Positions 50,577 to 59,980 of a DNA stretch of 64,000 nucleotides are shown one piece after another. Both the position numbers and the translations under genes were made by a program. This DNA is from CAYULW01 sp964445815. GTDB taxonomy: Bacteria > Bacteroidota > Bacteroidia > Flavobacteriales_E > Vicingaceae. Below the pieces are notes generated by a model that saw nothing but the letters and a program-made list of their open reading frames with translations, had not been told where the DNA came from and searched no databases. The stretch lies in the NCBI GenBank assembly GCA_964445815.1, contig CAYULW010000002.1:372001-436000 (forward strand). Reading direction: 5' to 3'. Within the stretch, counting starts at the first letter, position 1. Each line of letters begins with the position of its first letter.

Positions 50577-53500
50577 ATGAAGAAGATCATTACGCATTTT
50601 ATCAAGTACCCGGTTGCAGGGAACATCATCATCTTAGCCTTTGCTATTTTGGGTTATATGGGCATGAAGAGCATGCGCTCCAGCTTCTTTCCCTTACAAG
50701 ATGCCAAGTTGATCAACATCAGTGTGACTTATCCCGGTGCTTCACCTCAGGAAATTGAAGAAGGGGTAGTACTCAAAATTGAAAACAACCTGAGGGGACT
50801 TTTAGGTGTTGATCGTTTTACTTCCTCGTCTTCGGAAAACTATGCCATCATTACCATTGAATCCGAAAAGGGATATGATATTGATGTGCTTTTGGCAGAC
50901 GTGAAAAATGCCGTAGACAAAGTTCCGTCTTTCCCAGCAGAAATGGAACCACCTGTGGTTGCCAAACAAGAAACTTTAACCGATGTCATTTCTTTGGTCA
51001 TTAGTGGAAAATCCATGGATTTGTACACATTAAAAACTATAGCTAGACGGGTGGAGTCTGATTTAAGGAGCTTAGAGGGCATGTCGCAAATTGAAATTAG
51101 CGGGTTTCCCGATGAAGAGATTGTGGTGGCGGTAAAAGAAGAAGTGCTTCGTCAGTATCAACTGAGCTTCCAAGAAGTTGCTCAGGCAGTTGCTTCAGCC
51201 AATCTTCTGGTCACAGGAGGAACGGTAAAAACGCAAGAAGAGGACTATTTGATCCGTTTGAGAAACAAGGCCTATTATGCAAAGGAGTTAGAAAACATTG
51301 TGGTGAAAGCCTTTCCTAACGGGGCAAAAATATTACTTCGTGAAGTAGCCGAAGTAACAGATACCTGGTCGGAAACACCCAACCGATCCTTTTACAACAG
51401 TAAGCCTTCCATTTCTATTCAGGTAAGAACGACTAATCAGGAAGACATGATTAATGCTGCTGAAAAAACTCTGGAATATGTAGAGCAGTTTAATGCAGAT
51501 AATCAGAATGCACAGCTTTCTGTGGTCAACAACAGAAGTGATACGGTGATTCAGCGAACAGATTTACTGTTTAAGAATGGTTTACAAGGGGTCATATTGG
51601 TGTTATTTTTCTTATCCCTCTTTTTACGTCCCCGTTTAGCTGCTTGGGTGGCTTTTGGATTACCCATCTCTTTTTTAGGCATGTTCATGTTCGTCAATAT
51701 GTTAAATGTCACCATCAATGTGCTCTCTCTTTTTGGTATGATCATCGTTATTGGAATTTTGGTGGATGATGGAATTGTAATCGCAGAAAACATTTATCAC
51801 CATTATGAAAAGGGTAAAGGAAGGATTCAAGCAGCGATTGATGGCACTATGGAAGTGGTTCCTGCCATTACTTCAGCAATTTTAACCACCATGCTTGCGT
51901 TTAGTACCTTCTTTTATTTGGATGGAAGAATTGGCGAATTTTTTATGGAAGTGACCATAGTAGTGATGCTTACTTTGGGATTTTCATTGCTGGAGGCCTT
52001 TATTATTTTGCCAACTCATATTGCTCATTCTAAGGTGTTAACGCCACATCAAAAGATCTATCGCTTTAATGTCTGGGGCGATCAACTGATGGCGACCATG
52101 AGAGACAAAACCTATTTGCCTTTTTTGCGATGGTCTTTGAGAAATAAGCCGATATCTTTTGCATTATTTATAGCCCTTTTAATGATCACTTTTGGTGCTT
52201 TGAAAGGAGGTATTATTCGAGCGACATTCTTTCCTCAAATTGCAAGTGATCAAGTTTCTGTAACCTTAACCATGCCACAAGGGGTAAATCCTTTACAAAC
52301 AGATTCTTTGATATCAATAGTAGAGGCGAAGACTTGGGAAGTCAACAAAGAATATACGGCTAGACAAGCCAATGGAGAGGATGTTGTAGAGAATGTTATC
52401 AAACAATTGGGGCCCGGAACGGCAACAGCTTCCTTGAAAATCAATTTACTTCCGGGAGAATTAAGACAATTCACAGCTTCTGAAATTGCAGGTGCCATTT
52501 TTGAAAAGGTCGGAAAATTTCCCACTGCTGAAAGCCTCGTGATTGACGGTGGCTCTAATTTTGGCGGCAAGCCGGTGTCGGTTTCCCTTTTAGGATATAA
52601 CATCCGAGAACTGAAAGCGGCTAAAGTAGAATTGAAAGAAATTTTGGACAACAATTCCCTTTTACGTGATGTATTGGACAACGATCCTGAAGGAATTAAA
52701 GAGGTGAAGTTGGAAATGAAGGACAAAGGATACAGCTTAGGCATGACCTTAAGTAGCCTGATGTCACAAGTGAGAAGTGGATTCAACGGCTTACAGGTTC
52801 AGCGCTTCCAAAGGGGAGAAGACGAAGTGATTGTATGGGTGCGTTATGATCTGGAAGGTCGATCTTCATTAAAAGATTTAGAAGAAATGCGGATTTTGGT
52901 GCCTTCAGGAAGTAGAGTGCCACTAAAAGAATTGGCCACCTTTAGCATTGACAGAGGAGAAATTTCCATCAACCATTTAGACGGAAAAAGAGAAATAAAA
53001 ATAGAAGCAGATCTAAAGAATCCCAAGGAAAGTGCAACAGCTATAGTGGATGAAATAAGAAATGTGATCATTCCCGAGATGCAGAAAAAATACCCAAGCA
53101 TTTCGGCATCTTTTGAAGGTCAGAATCGGGAAGCAGGTAAAGTAGGAGCTTCTGCCAAAAAGATTTTTCCGATTATTATCTTATTGATCTACATTGTAAT
53201 TGCCTTTACATTTCGATCATACAGCCAACCCTTGTTGTTGTTGCTCATGATTCCTTTTGCTTTTATCGGTGTGGGTTGGGGGCATTACATCCACGACTTT
53301 CCGGTCAACATTCTATCTTTATTGGGAATCATAGCTCTTGTCGGAATTGTGGTAAACGACGGCTTGGTATTTATTGCCAAATTCAATGGTTATTTAAAAG
53401 AAGGCATGCCTTTTAACGATGCCTTAGTCCGTGCGGGAAGCTCCCGTTTTAGAGCCATTTTCTTGACATCCGTAACCACCATTGCCGGTTTGTCGCCACT

Positions 53501-53735
53501 TATTTTTGAAACCAGTCGACAAGCTCAATTTTTAATCCCTATGGCCATTTCTATTGCTTATGGAATTGGTATTGCTACTATTTTAACCTTAGTCATGTTG
53601 CCCATGATGCTTTCCTTGAGCAATGGCATAAAAGTCTATTTACAATGGTTTTGGGAAGGCGAAAAACCCAAGCCCGAAGAAGTAGAGCGCGCTTACAAAG
53701 AATTAAAAGAAGAGGAGGAATCTCATGAAGACTAA
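50577..53735 (+). CDS. RND efflux permease (AcrB/MexB-type)
   Basis: 1052-aa proton-driven inner-membrane pump. About 12 membrane helices; porter segments such as ISVTYPGASPQEIEEGVVLKIE (about 48-69). Helix 4 carries the proton-relay pair in GILVDDGIVIAENIYHHYEKG (about 395-415), and helix 10-11 reads GIVVNDGLVFIAKF. Length and order match the HAE-1 family used for drugs or other hydrophobic compounds rather than the CusA metal family; substrate uncertain. It overlaps the TolC gene by 11 bases. Confidence 0.96.
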   Translation: MKKIITHFIKYPVAGNIIILAFAILGYMGMKSMRSSFFPLQDAKLINISVTYPGASPQEIEEGVVLKIENNLRGLLGVDRFTSSSSENYAIITIESEKGYDIDVLLADVKNAVDKVPSFPAEMEPPVVAKQETLTDVISLVISGKSMDLYTLKTIARRVESDLRSLEGMSQIEISGFPDEEIVVAVKEEVLRQYQLSFQEVAQAVASANLLVTGGTVKTQEEDYLIRLRNKAYYAKELENIVVKAFPNGAKILLREVAEVTDTWSETPNRSFYNSKPSISIQVRTTNQEDMINAAEKTLEYVEQFNADNQNAQLSVVNNRSDTVIQRTDLLFKNGLQGVILVLFFLSLFLRPRLAAWVAFGLPISFLGMFMFVNMLNVTINVLSLFGMIIVIGILVDDGIVIAENIYHHYEKGKGRIQAAIDGTMEVVPAITSAILTTMLAFSTFFYLDGRIGEFFMEVTIVVMLTLGFSLLEAFIILPTHIAHSKVLTPHQKIYRFNVWGDQLMATMRDKTYLPFLRWSLRNKPISFALFIALLMITFGALKGGIIRATFFPQIASDQVSVTLTMPQGVNPLQTDSLISIVEAKTWEVNKEYTARQANGEDVVENVIKQLGPGTATASLKINLLPGELRQFTASEIAGAIFEKVGKFPTAESLVIDGGSNFGGKPVSVSLLGYNIRELKAAKVELKEILDNNSLLRDVLDNDPEGIKEVKLEMKDKGYSLGMTLSSLMSQVRSGFNGLQVQRFQRGEDEVIVWVRYDLEGRSSLKDLEEMRILVPSGSRVPLKELATFSIDRGEISINHLDGKREIKIEADLKNPKESATAIVDEIRNVIIPEMQKKYPSISASFEGQNREAGKVGASAKKIFPIIILLIYIVIAFTFRSYSQPLLLLLMIPFAFIGVGWGHYIHDFPVNILSLLGIIALVGIVVNDGLVFIAKFNGYLKEGMPFNDALVRAGSSRFRAIFLTSVTTIAGLSPLIFETSRQAQFLIPMAISIAYGIGIATILTLVMLPMMLSLSNGIKVYLQWFWEGEKPKPEEVERAYKELKEEEESHED

Positions 53736-55026
53736 AATCAGCGTACTCGTATTTGTTTTATGGATTGGGCAGAGTGGTCATGCACAAGAGTTCTTGACTT
53801 TTGATGCCGCTTTGAAGTTGACATTGGCTAATAATTATGCCATTCAATTGGCCGAAGTAGATGAAGAAGTGGCCGCTAATAACGCCACCTTGGCCAACAA
53901 TGGATATTTACCAAGTTTAAATGGTTCAGGAAATTACAATTGGAACTATTATGAGGGTAAAAACAAATTAGCCACCGAAACCAGAACATTTGAGGCCAAT
54001 AATTCATACAATTTTGGTGCTTCCATAACGGCAAGCTATCGTTTGTTTGAGGGCATGGGTAGAACCTATCGCTACAAGCAATCTCAAGAAAGTTTGAAGT
54101 TCACGCAATTGCAAGTGGAGCAGATCATTCAGAACACGATCTTAGAGTTGAGCAATTTGTATTATGAAGTCGCACGATTAGAAGAAAGTAATCAAGCTTT
54201 AGCCAAAGCCGTGGAAATTTCGCAACAGCGCTTAGAGCGTTTGGGTTATGAGTACGAATACGGTCAGGTCAATCAACTGGAAGTCTTAACTGCTAAAGTG
54301 GATTTAAACAATGACAGCATTGCCTTGGTGAATGGATTACAGGCACTTGAGAATACCAAGCGCAATTTGAATTATGTAATGGGGAGAGAGGTAGAGCAAG
54401 ACATCACAGTAGAGAAAACTCTAGACATCCGACGGGGCATTACGAAAGAAGAGGTACTGACGGCGATGGAAAGCAACAATTTAGATTTGCAATTGGCCAA
54501 AAGCAATTTGCAGATGAATCAATATGCCATCGGGCAATCTAAATCAGCTTGGCTGCCAAGTATAGATGCCAATGCAGGTTACAATTTTAGTGGCAATGAA
54601 AACCCCAACAGTCCTTTTCTCATTGGTTCACAAACCACAGGGCCACAAGCAGGACTAAGCTTAAGTTGGACACTTTTTAACGGACAAAACAATGTGGCGG
54701 TAAAGAATGCCAAATTGGGTTTAAAAAGTCAACAGATCAATCAAGAAGCTACGCAGCAGAGTATCCGTTCTCAAGCTTTAAATGCTTATACCAGCTATCA
54801 AAATGCCTTGTTTGTGTTGCGTTCGCAAAGCGATAACATTGCCACTGCAGAAGATAATTTTAATCGAAGCAAAGAGAGCTATGAAAGAGGACAAATCGAT
54901 GCCATTACCTTTCGTCAGGCACAACTCAATTTATTGAATGCCCAGCAAGCCTTAAGCGAAGCCAAATATGCAGCCAAGAATGCTGAATTGCAATTATTGG
55001 CAATTATGGGGCAGCTTGTTGAGTAG
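53725..55026 (+). CDS. TolC-family outer-membrane efflux channel
   Basis: 433-aa protein with signal peptide (MKTKISVLVFVLWIGQSGHAQ) and two homologous OEP halves with long coiled helices (LANNYAIQLAEVDEEVAANNATLANNGYLPSLN near 32; SNLQMNQYAIGQSKSAWLPSIDANAGYNF near 262). Last gene of the MarR-RND operon, overlapping the permease gene by 11 bases, and preceded by AGAGGAGG, a clear ribosome site. Confidence 0.95.
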   Translation: MKTKISVLVFVLWIGQSGHAQEFLTFDAALKLTLANNYAIQLAEVDEEVAANNATLANNGYLPSLNGSGNYNWNYYEGKNKLATETRTFEANNSYNFGASITASYRLFEGMGRTYRYKQSQESLKFTQLQVEQIIQNTILELSNLYYEVARLEESNQALAKAVEISQQRLERLGYEYEYGQVNQLEVLTAKVDLNNDSIALVNGLQALENTKRNLNYVMGREVEQDITVEKTLDIRRGITKEEVLTAMESNNLDLQLAKSNLQMNQYAIGQSKSAWLPSIDANAGYNFSGNENPNSPFLIGSQTTGPQAGLSLSWTLFNGQNNVAVKNAKLGLKSQQINQEATQQSIRSQALNAYTSYQNALFVLRSQSDNIATAEDNFNRSKESYERGQIDAITFRQAQLNLLNAQQALSEAKYAAKNAELQLLAIMGQLVE

Positions 55027-55067
55027 TTTAATACAACTTGATGACCATCAGAGGGATTGATTGTTGA

Positions 55068-55583
55068 TTATTTTGGAGGCAGCTCCGGATAGGGGACAAT
55101 TGATTCTATAAAAAGCAAAATTCCATCTTTACTCATCAAGGCCAAAACCATAATGATAGAAATGAGAATAATGGATACCCCAATGTTGTTTTCCTTGATT
55201 TGTTTTAATTCATTCATCGGGGTCAAATAAGTGAAAATGCCTATGCCGGTTAAAATGACAAAGACAGACAAGACATAAGAGGTGGCAATGTATATGCCGC
55301 CGTATAATAAGAAGCTCAATGTTAAATCGGTAGTTCCCATGTGAGAATCACTCAAGATTCTGTAAGCACTTAAAATGGGTTGAATAACACCTGAAACAAT
55401 AAAGCCAATGGAAAAGGTCAGTCCACCAATAAAAATCTGATAGGCCATATTAGTGGCTTCTATCTTTAATTTGTGTTTACCATACCAAGACAGCAGTCGA
55501 AAGGTGATGAACAAAATCACCACTCCGCAACTCAAGGCACTAATGATCTGTATAATGCTTAATAAGGCTATTTTTTCATTCAT
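55068..55583 (-). CDS. DUF350-like membrane protein
   Basis: 171-aa protein with five predicted membrane helices. QIFIGGLTFSIGFIVSGVIQP (about 48-68) and IKENNIGVSIILISIIMVLALM (about 128-149) resemble the paired DUF350 repeats, which carry polar residues in the second helix. Function unknown. It lies 3 bases after the transglutaminase-like gene on the same strand, so they form an operon; it converges with the TolC gene. Confidence 0.65.
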   Translation of the reverse strand: MNEKIALLSIIQIISALSCGVVILFITFRLLSWYGKHKLKIEATNMAYQIFIGGLTFSIGFIVSGVIQPILSAYRILSDSHMGTTDLTLSFLLYGGIYIATSYVLSVFVILTGIGIFTYLTPMNELKQIKENNIGVSIILISIIMVLALMSKDGILLFIESIVPYPELPPK

Positions 55584-55586
55584 TCT

Positions 55587-56399
55587 TTAATGTAATGCAA
55601 TTTCCCATTTTGAAACATCGGCTGTAATAGGCGGCATATAACCGGCCTTCCATCCTTTAGCGGTTGTTTCCCAAAAATAATACTTCTTCCCAAGATGACT
55701 TAAATGCGTACCCGGACCTGTGATGTCAAGCAACAACATGGCATGTCGGTATGCATTACTGACTGCAATTTTAGGTGAGTAGCCCAATTCTTTAAACAAA
55801 GCGTAAAGCAAGACAGATCGTGTATCGCAGTCTCCTCTTAAGGTGTAAAGAAATTCAATAGGGCTCAATAGCCCAAATCTTTCATTTTCTAAACAATTTT
55901 CAATGTTTCCGACTTGATCTTTACACTTTTCCTGACTTAAGATATAGGCATAATCAATGTCTTGTACCATGCTTACCACTACATCAGCAAATTGATCTCT
56001 ATCCAATTCATTGCTATCATTAAGTCCCTTCAAACTGTCTAATAAGGGCTTGAGCATTTTAATGTCTTTCTTGGCGAGGTATTGATAAAGTCGCCCCCAG
56101 AATTCAATATAGTCTTTGGCCATGTAATCTTCGTAATGGTATCTCCGTTCAAGGGCATCCTGATAGCTCTCTTCTTTGAGTTGGTAGGTATTGCAAAAAG
56201 TGTTGTAGTAATTGTCTCTCCATGCTCTTCGATGAAATCGTGTTTTAAGTGTATCCCAATAGGTTTCGGGACAATTGGTTAGAGGTATTTCTTTCCTGGA
56301 GGTGCCTGTATCCGGTATGTGTTCAAAGCGCGATGAGATGTAGATCATCAAAACAATAAAGCCGAAAAACACAGCCAGAACAAAACGCAACGCTTTCAC
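55587..56399 (-). CDS. Membrane-anchored transglutaminase-like protein
   Basis: 270-aa protein with an N-terminal membrane helix (VLAVFFGFIVLMIYI at about 7-21) and a periplasmic transglutaminase-like fold. The catalytic Cys is in LRGDCDTRSVLLYALFKELG (about 188-207), the His in NAYRHAMLLLDI (about 213-224), and the acidic residue probably in YYFWETTAKGW (about 241-251). Such proteins may be peptidases or modify cell-envelope proteins. In an operon with the DUF350-like gene. Confidence 0.85.
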   Translation of the reverse strand: MKALRFVLAVFFGFIVLMIYISSRFEHIPDTGTSRKEIPLTNCPETYWDTLKTRFHRRAWRDNYYNTFCNTYQLKEESYQDALERRYHYEDYMAKDYIEFWGRLYQYLAKKDIKMLKPLLDSLKGLNDSNELDRDQFADVVVSMVQDIDYAYILSQEKCKDQVGNIENCLENERFGLLSPIEFLYTLRGDCDTRSVLLYALFKELGYSPKIAVSNAYRHAMLLLDITGPGTHLSHLGKKYYFWETTAKGWKAGYMPPITADVSKWEIALH

Positions 56400-56559
56400 G
56401 ATTTGAATATAGGGTTAATTTATGAAGCGAAAACATACAGAGTATGAAATGTTCTATGAGAAAAATGAGGAAGTTTTGGCTTAATCATCGGGAGTAAAGA
56501 ATTCTCTTAATTCAAAAAATGAATTACCTTAGCGATTAACGCAAACGGGAATACAAGCC

Positions 56560-57552
56560 ATGAAAATTTCTTTCGAAAACCAGCTGAACAACATTATCAA
56601 TCAACACATCAAACTAAGCGGAGTCAAAAAAAAGGAGTTGTTTGCTATTCAGGAGAAAGTAGCACAACTCGACGTTTCCTATACCTCTATAATGAGCAAG
56701 ATAGGAGATTGCTTTTCCATTGTCAATGCCGCAGATTATGGTACTGAAATGTATACGATGATCGAAGAAATTCAAGGCCTTAGTAAAGCCATTTCCCCCT
56801 TGCTAAGTCAATTGATTGCAGACCTTGAAGATTATGCTTCTTTGTATGAAGGTAGAAAGCGTAGCTTTTATCAAGCAAGTGAAGCATTTTATGTGTTGAA
56901 TAAAGACTTCAATCTAAACTTTACCGCAACATGCGAAGATGCCGCTCAGTTGAAACTTAGTTTTAATCCATTGGTGCATCCTTTAAAGAGTAAAGAGTTG
57001 ATTGCCAAGTCCTATTATTTAGTGGTGCAGCGATATGCTAAGGTTTGCAATTTGGAGTCTGCTGAACGTGCATTTGTCCAAGGGAATAATAACGTGATTA
57101 AGTTGAAGCTAAAGCCTGAAGATTTTTCCAAACCTGCGAAACTCAATCTAAAAGTGGCTCAGCTTAAAACCATAGATGGCAATGCCTTAAAGAGAATGTA
57201 TAATTATCAGGCTTACCTTTTTGCCGAACTGAAAGACGCTTACAAAAAAGAGATTGGCAATTACAATAATTATCTCTCCTTTCCTTCTTTTCCATTTGGT
57301 ATTTCAAAAGAGCTAAATGCATACACACCTTTAAAATGCCTTCATCAATTTGATGCTTATGTCTTTCAACTCAATTACCTCAATTCAAAGGCTTTAAAAT
57401 TTGACCAATTCCTAAACAAGAAAAAGGCTTTAAATCCACTCATCTCGTCAGATTTGTTAGACGCTATGACAGGATTGTTAACTCAATTGCAAAACCAGCA
57501 AAAACAGAATGCAGCGTGCCTTAAGCTGTTGGTGAAAATAGTAAAGGCTTAA
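56560..57552 (+). CDS. Helical protein of unknown function
   Basis: 330-aa soluble, lysine-rich, mostly helical protein (LNNIINQHIKLSGVKKKELF, LSKAISPLLSQLIADLEDY). No signal, membrane segment or known motif was seen, and I do not recognise a family. It superficially resembles the helical protein at 28380 in composition, but I could not align them convincingly. Single gene between divergent and convergent neighbours. Confidence 0.72.
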   Translation: MKISFENQLNNIINQHIKLSGVKKKELFAIQEKVAQLDVSYTSIMSKIGDCFSIVNAADYGTEMYTMIEEIQGLSKAISPLLSQLIADLEDYASLYEGRKRSFYQASEAFYVLNKDFNLNFTATCEDAAQLKLSFNPLVHPLKSKELIAKSYYLVVQRYAKVCNLESAERAFVQGNNNVIKLKLKPEDFSKPAKLNLKVAQLKTIDGNALKRMYNYQAYLFAELKDAYKKEIGNYNNYLSFPSFPFGISKELNAYTPLKCLHQFDAYVFQLNYLNSKALKFDQFLNKKKALNPLISSDLLDAMTGLLTQLQNQQKQNAACLKLLVKIVKA

Positions 57553-57558
57553 GCATCT

Positions 57559-58542
57559 CTATTTCATTTTTACATTCATGGCCTCCTTTCGTGACTTCAC
57601 ATTTAGTTTGGTGTAAATATTACTCACGTGAGATTTGACGGTGCTTAATTCAATATTGAATTCATCGGAAATTTCTTGATTACTTGCCCCTTGATGTAGA
57701 GACTTAAATATTTTTCGTTCTTGCACTGTTAGGCTTTTCAGTTTGGTAGTTTTTCTTTTATAAATCATCCGGAAAAGAGCAATCACCGATGCAGCAAAAA
57801 GTAAAAGTATGGTGATATAAAGCCATATTGATTGCTTAGACTTCGGCACTTGCCTTTTTAAGGGCACCCAATAGCTGCTGTTTTCATTTTCCCATTTGGA
57901 TAAGAATGTTTGATAAAAGGATTGGTCTTTTTCAAAATCCGTTTGATAGAAGGCATAAAGTGCAACTAAGGGATTGTTACAAGTGTCGGCAATCAACTTC
58001 AACTTTTCGGCAATGACTTCTTCCATAAACCGCCTTTCAATCAGAGAGTCATCGTAGTCTAGAGAGTAGGCGTAATTTTTCAAGGAATTAATCAGATCGA
58101 AGGTTTTCATTTGTGGTGCACCCAATATGGAAACACGACTAAAAATGGCACTGTCTAAGTTGTTATATACTTCTATCTTAGATTTGCGATTGAGCACTAA
58201 AAAGAGATGATTTTCATCTTGACCACCAATAATGAGTGAAGCTTTAGGGCTGCCTTTTTGGACAATGTGCATGCGCACAAGGCTCCAATCTTCAGGTACC
58301 TTATTGAGTTTTATGTTAAAGCCACCTTTGTTGTTTATAGGAGCACTTGCTACGATCATTTGATTGGATACTGCATATTTATTTTCTATGGTTTCAATAT
58401 AACTCAGGTAAATGTGTCTTTCCCAGCGCTCATCAAGCTGCAAGTTGCCTTTTATATATCCTGAAGTATCACTCTCTCCGGCTATAATTGATCCGGCAAG
58501 TAAACTCCAGATTATGAAAACAAAGGCCTTTAATTTATTCAT
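57559..58542 (-). CDS. Membrane-bound LuxR-type transcription regulator
   Basis: 327-aa protein from the ATG at 58540-58542 (MNKLKAFVFIIWSLLAGSIIAGE signal). The exported N-terminal domain starts GYIKGNLQLDERWERHIYLSYIE, like the DUF4369-type beta domain found ahead of thioredoxin-like proteins. A membrane helix follows at about 236-258 (SIWLYITILLLFAASVIALF), then a C-terminal GerE/LuxR helix-turn-helix (about 270-327: LTVQERKIFKSLHQGASNQEISDEFNIELSTVKSHVSNIYTKLNV). It could sense an envelope signal and bind DNA directly. Its start overlaps the upstream gene's stop by 8 bases (ATGAATAA). Confidence 0.88.
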   Translation of the reverse strand: MNKLKAFVFIIWSLLAGSIIAGESDTSGYIKGNLQLDERWERHIYLSYIETIENKYAVSNQMIVASAPINNKGGFNIKLNKVPEDWSLVRMHIVQKGSPKASLIIGGQDENHLFLVLNRKSKIEVYNNLDSAIFSRVSILGAPQMKTFDLINSLKNYAYSLDYDDSLIERRFMEEVIAEKLKLIADTCNNPLVALYAFYQTDFEKDQSFYQTFLSKWENENSSYWVPLKRQVPKSKQSIWLYITILLLFAASVIALFRMIYKRKTTKLKSLTVQERKIFKSLHQGASNQEISDEFNIELSTVKSHVSNIYTKLNVKSRKEAMNVKMK

Positions 58543-59314
58543 CGATGGAATGATTTGTCCACTGTACAACAGCTATAGCAATAATGCTTTGAGATTTTTC
58601 TGATTTTATCTTAATGAGCCAGTCTCCAGCTTTGGCCACATTGATGGTTTTATTAAGTGTGCCGGTGACCTTATTGTTGTCTTCCGAATCATTGGCTTCA
58701 CTTTGCTCTAAGGACAATTCGCCCTCTTTTTTCCCATTGGGGTCAAAAATTTCAATGTGAACATAACCAGAAATAACTGAAGCTTTGGATTTAAAGAACA
58801 AAGCTCCCTCTTCATCGACGGATACTTTAATTGACCGACTTTCCGATTTGTCTTTAGAAAAACTAAGCTCTTCGCGATGTAGCTTTTTGAAATCGTTGCG
58901 CATCTCGGCCGCTTGTTTCCTTAAGCCTACGGCCGTTTTTCTTCTTTCGTGTGCTTGCTTTCTTCTCTGTTCTGCCATACTCCTCATTCTTTTTGCTCTA
59001 TTGCGATGTGCTTCAGCGAATTCTCTACGTCTATCTATTTGCATTCTCCGGTTTTTAATGCGTGCAATCATCTCTTCTTTCTGCTTTTCGTATTCAAGCA
59101 TTTTCAGTTCCATTTCTTCTTTGGAAAGTTCTTCAGCTTCCAGCTTTTTTTGATAAGCCTCCTTGTGCAATTCCCAACTTTCTTCTTCGGTTAAAAAGGT
59201 AGAAAATCGAGGATAGGGCAATTTATGAGCTGAGCTGTCGACTGCAGTTTGAGCATTGACATAGTGTCCAAATGCCAAGATTAAAAAGAGAGTAGCTATG
59301 ATGTACTTGTTCAT
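58535..59314 (-). CDS. Secreted coiled-coil protein with C-terminal beta domain
   Basis: 259-aa protein with signal peptide (MNKYIIATLFLILAFGHYVNAQ). Residues about 45-155 form an Arg/Glu/Lys-rich coiled coil with heptad-like spacing (HRNRAKRMRSMAEQ, RRKQAHERRKTAVG). The C-terminal 100 residues form a beta domain (IKVSVDEEGALFFKSKASV ... GDWLIKIKSEKSQSIIAIAVVQW). No family recognised. It is the first gene of a two-gene operon and probably partners the membrane LuxR-type protein, perhaps as its periplasmic signal or ligand. Confidence 0.78.
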   Translation of the reverse strand: MNKYIIATLFLILAFGHYVNAQTAVDSSAHKLPYPRFSTFLTEEESWELHKEAYQKKLEAEELSKEEMELKMLEYEKQKEEMIARIKNRRMQIDRRREFAEAHRNRAKRMRSMAEQRRKQAHERRKTAVGLRKQAAEMRNDFKKLHREELSFSKDKSESRSIKVSVDEEGALFFKSKASVISGYVHIEIFDPNGKKEGELSLEQSEANDSEDNNKVTGTLNKTINVAKAGDWLIKIKSEKSQSIIAIAVVQWTNHSIDE

Positions 59315-59523
59315 GTCTTAAAGTTTAAAAATAAATAAATGATTTCGGAGCAAACCTATTTCAATCAAGTCAAGTCGTGGGTCGTAAAAGAGTACGAAAA
59401 AAGTAGGAGGAGGGAGGGAAATTGGTGCGAATGCTTTAATCTCAAGCAAGTCTTGCACAATGTTCTTGTTTTAATGTGTTGATATATAGTGTTTTATAAT
59501 TAGAAGGCATTAAGCCCTTTTTT

Positions 59524-59600
59524 AACACGTGATAAGCTCTTGTTTAAGACGTGTTAAACAGCTACTCAACACGTGTTGAAGTGGTCTTTAAGACGTGATA
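59524..59600. promoter_or_regulatory. Four phased ACGTG elements, cluster 2
   Basis: Elements AACACGTGATAA, AAGACGTGTTAA, AACACGTGTTGA and AAGACGTGATAA have centres at 59528.5, 59550.5, 59572.5 and 59594.5, exactly 22 bp apart. They lie about 210 bases upstream of the coiled-coil/LuxR operon. The 666-base gene-free region 59315-59980 otherwise holds a purine-rich stretch (59396-59420), a weak 29-codon frame at 59811-59900 and a terminator-like hairpin at 59929. Confidence 0.75.
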
Positions 59601-59810
59601 AACGAACGCTTATTGCTTGAAGTCAATTTTCATCAGTTAGAAATGGATGGTTTAAGGTATTTCGAGATAAGATGAATTGAAGGTCAATCACCTCAATCGT
59701 TGAATTTTGGTAGAGGCATTAGATTATAGAAATTAATGTCGAAGGTATACATGGAATGAAGAATATACTTTAAGTGCTTCATTAAAGAAACTGTTGTTAT
59801 ATTTACAGCA

Positions 59811-59900
59811 ATGAAAGTTTGTACCTGGAATACATTTAGTTCTAACTTGACCAAACAACAGCTTGTTTGGAATCAAAAAATCTATTGTAGTCTGGAGTAA
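59811..59900 (+). other. Possible 29-codon leader frame
   Basis: ATG-initiated short frame starting MKVCTWNTFSSNLTKQQLVW, preceded by TATATTTAC at 59799. It ends 28 bases before a terminator-like hairpin that stands ahead of the next gene, so it could be a leader peptide or part of a small RNA. No composition bias or homologue supports translation. Confidence 0.2.
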
Positions 59901-59928
59901 GATTGACTTTTCAAATAAAGAAATTATT

Positions 59929-59960
59929 AAGCCCGGACTAGAGAAGTGCCGGGTTTTTTT
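59929..59960 (+). terminator. Terminator-like hairpin just upstream of a gene
   Basis: CCCGG (59932-59936) pairs with CCGGG (59949-59953), extended by AAG/TTT, and is followed by seven T. It ends about 20 bases before the ATG at 59981, so it either ends a small upstream transcript or attenuates the following gene. Confidence 0.6.
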
Positions 59961-59980
59961 ATGTTTAAATTTTAATTCAA

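Noticed and set aside
59524..59600. CRISPR array
   Set aside because: The unit is only 22 bp with a ~12-bp conserved part, there are just four units, and no cas genes are present.
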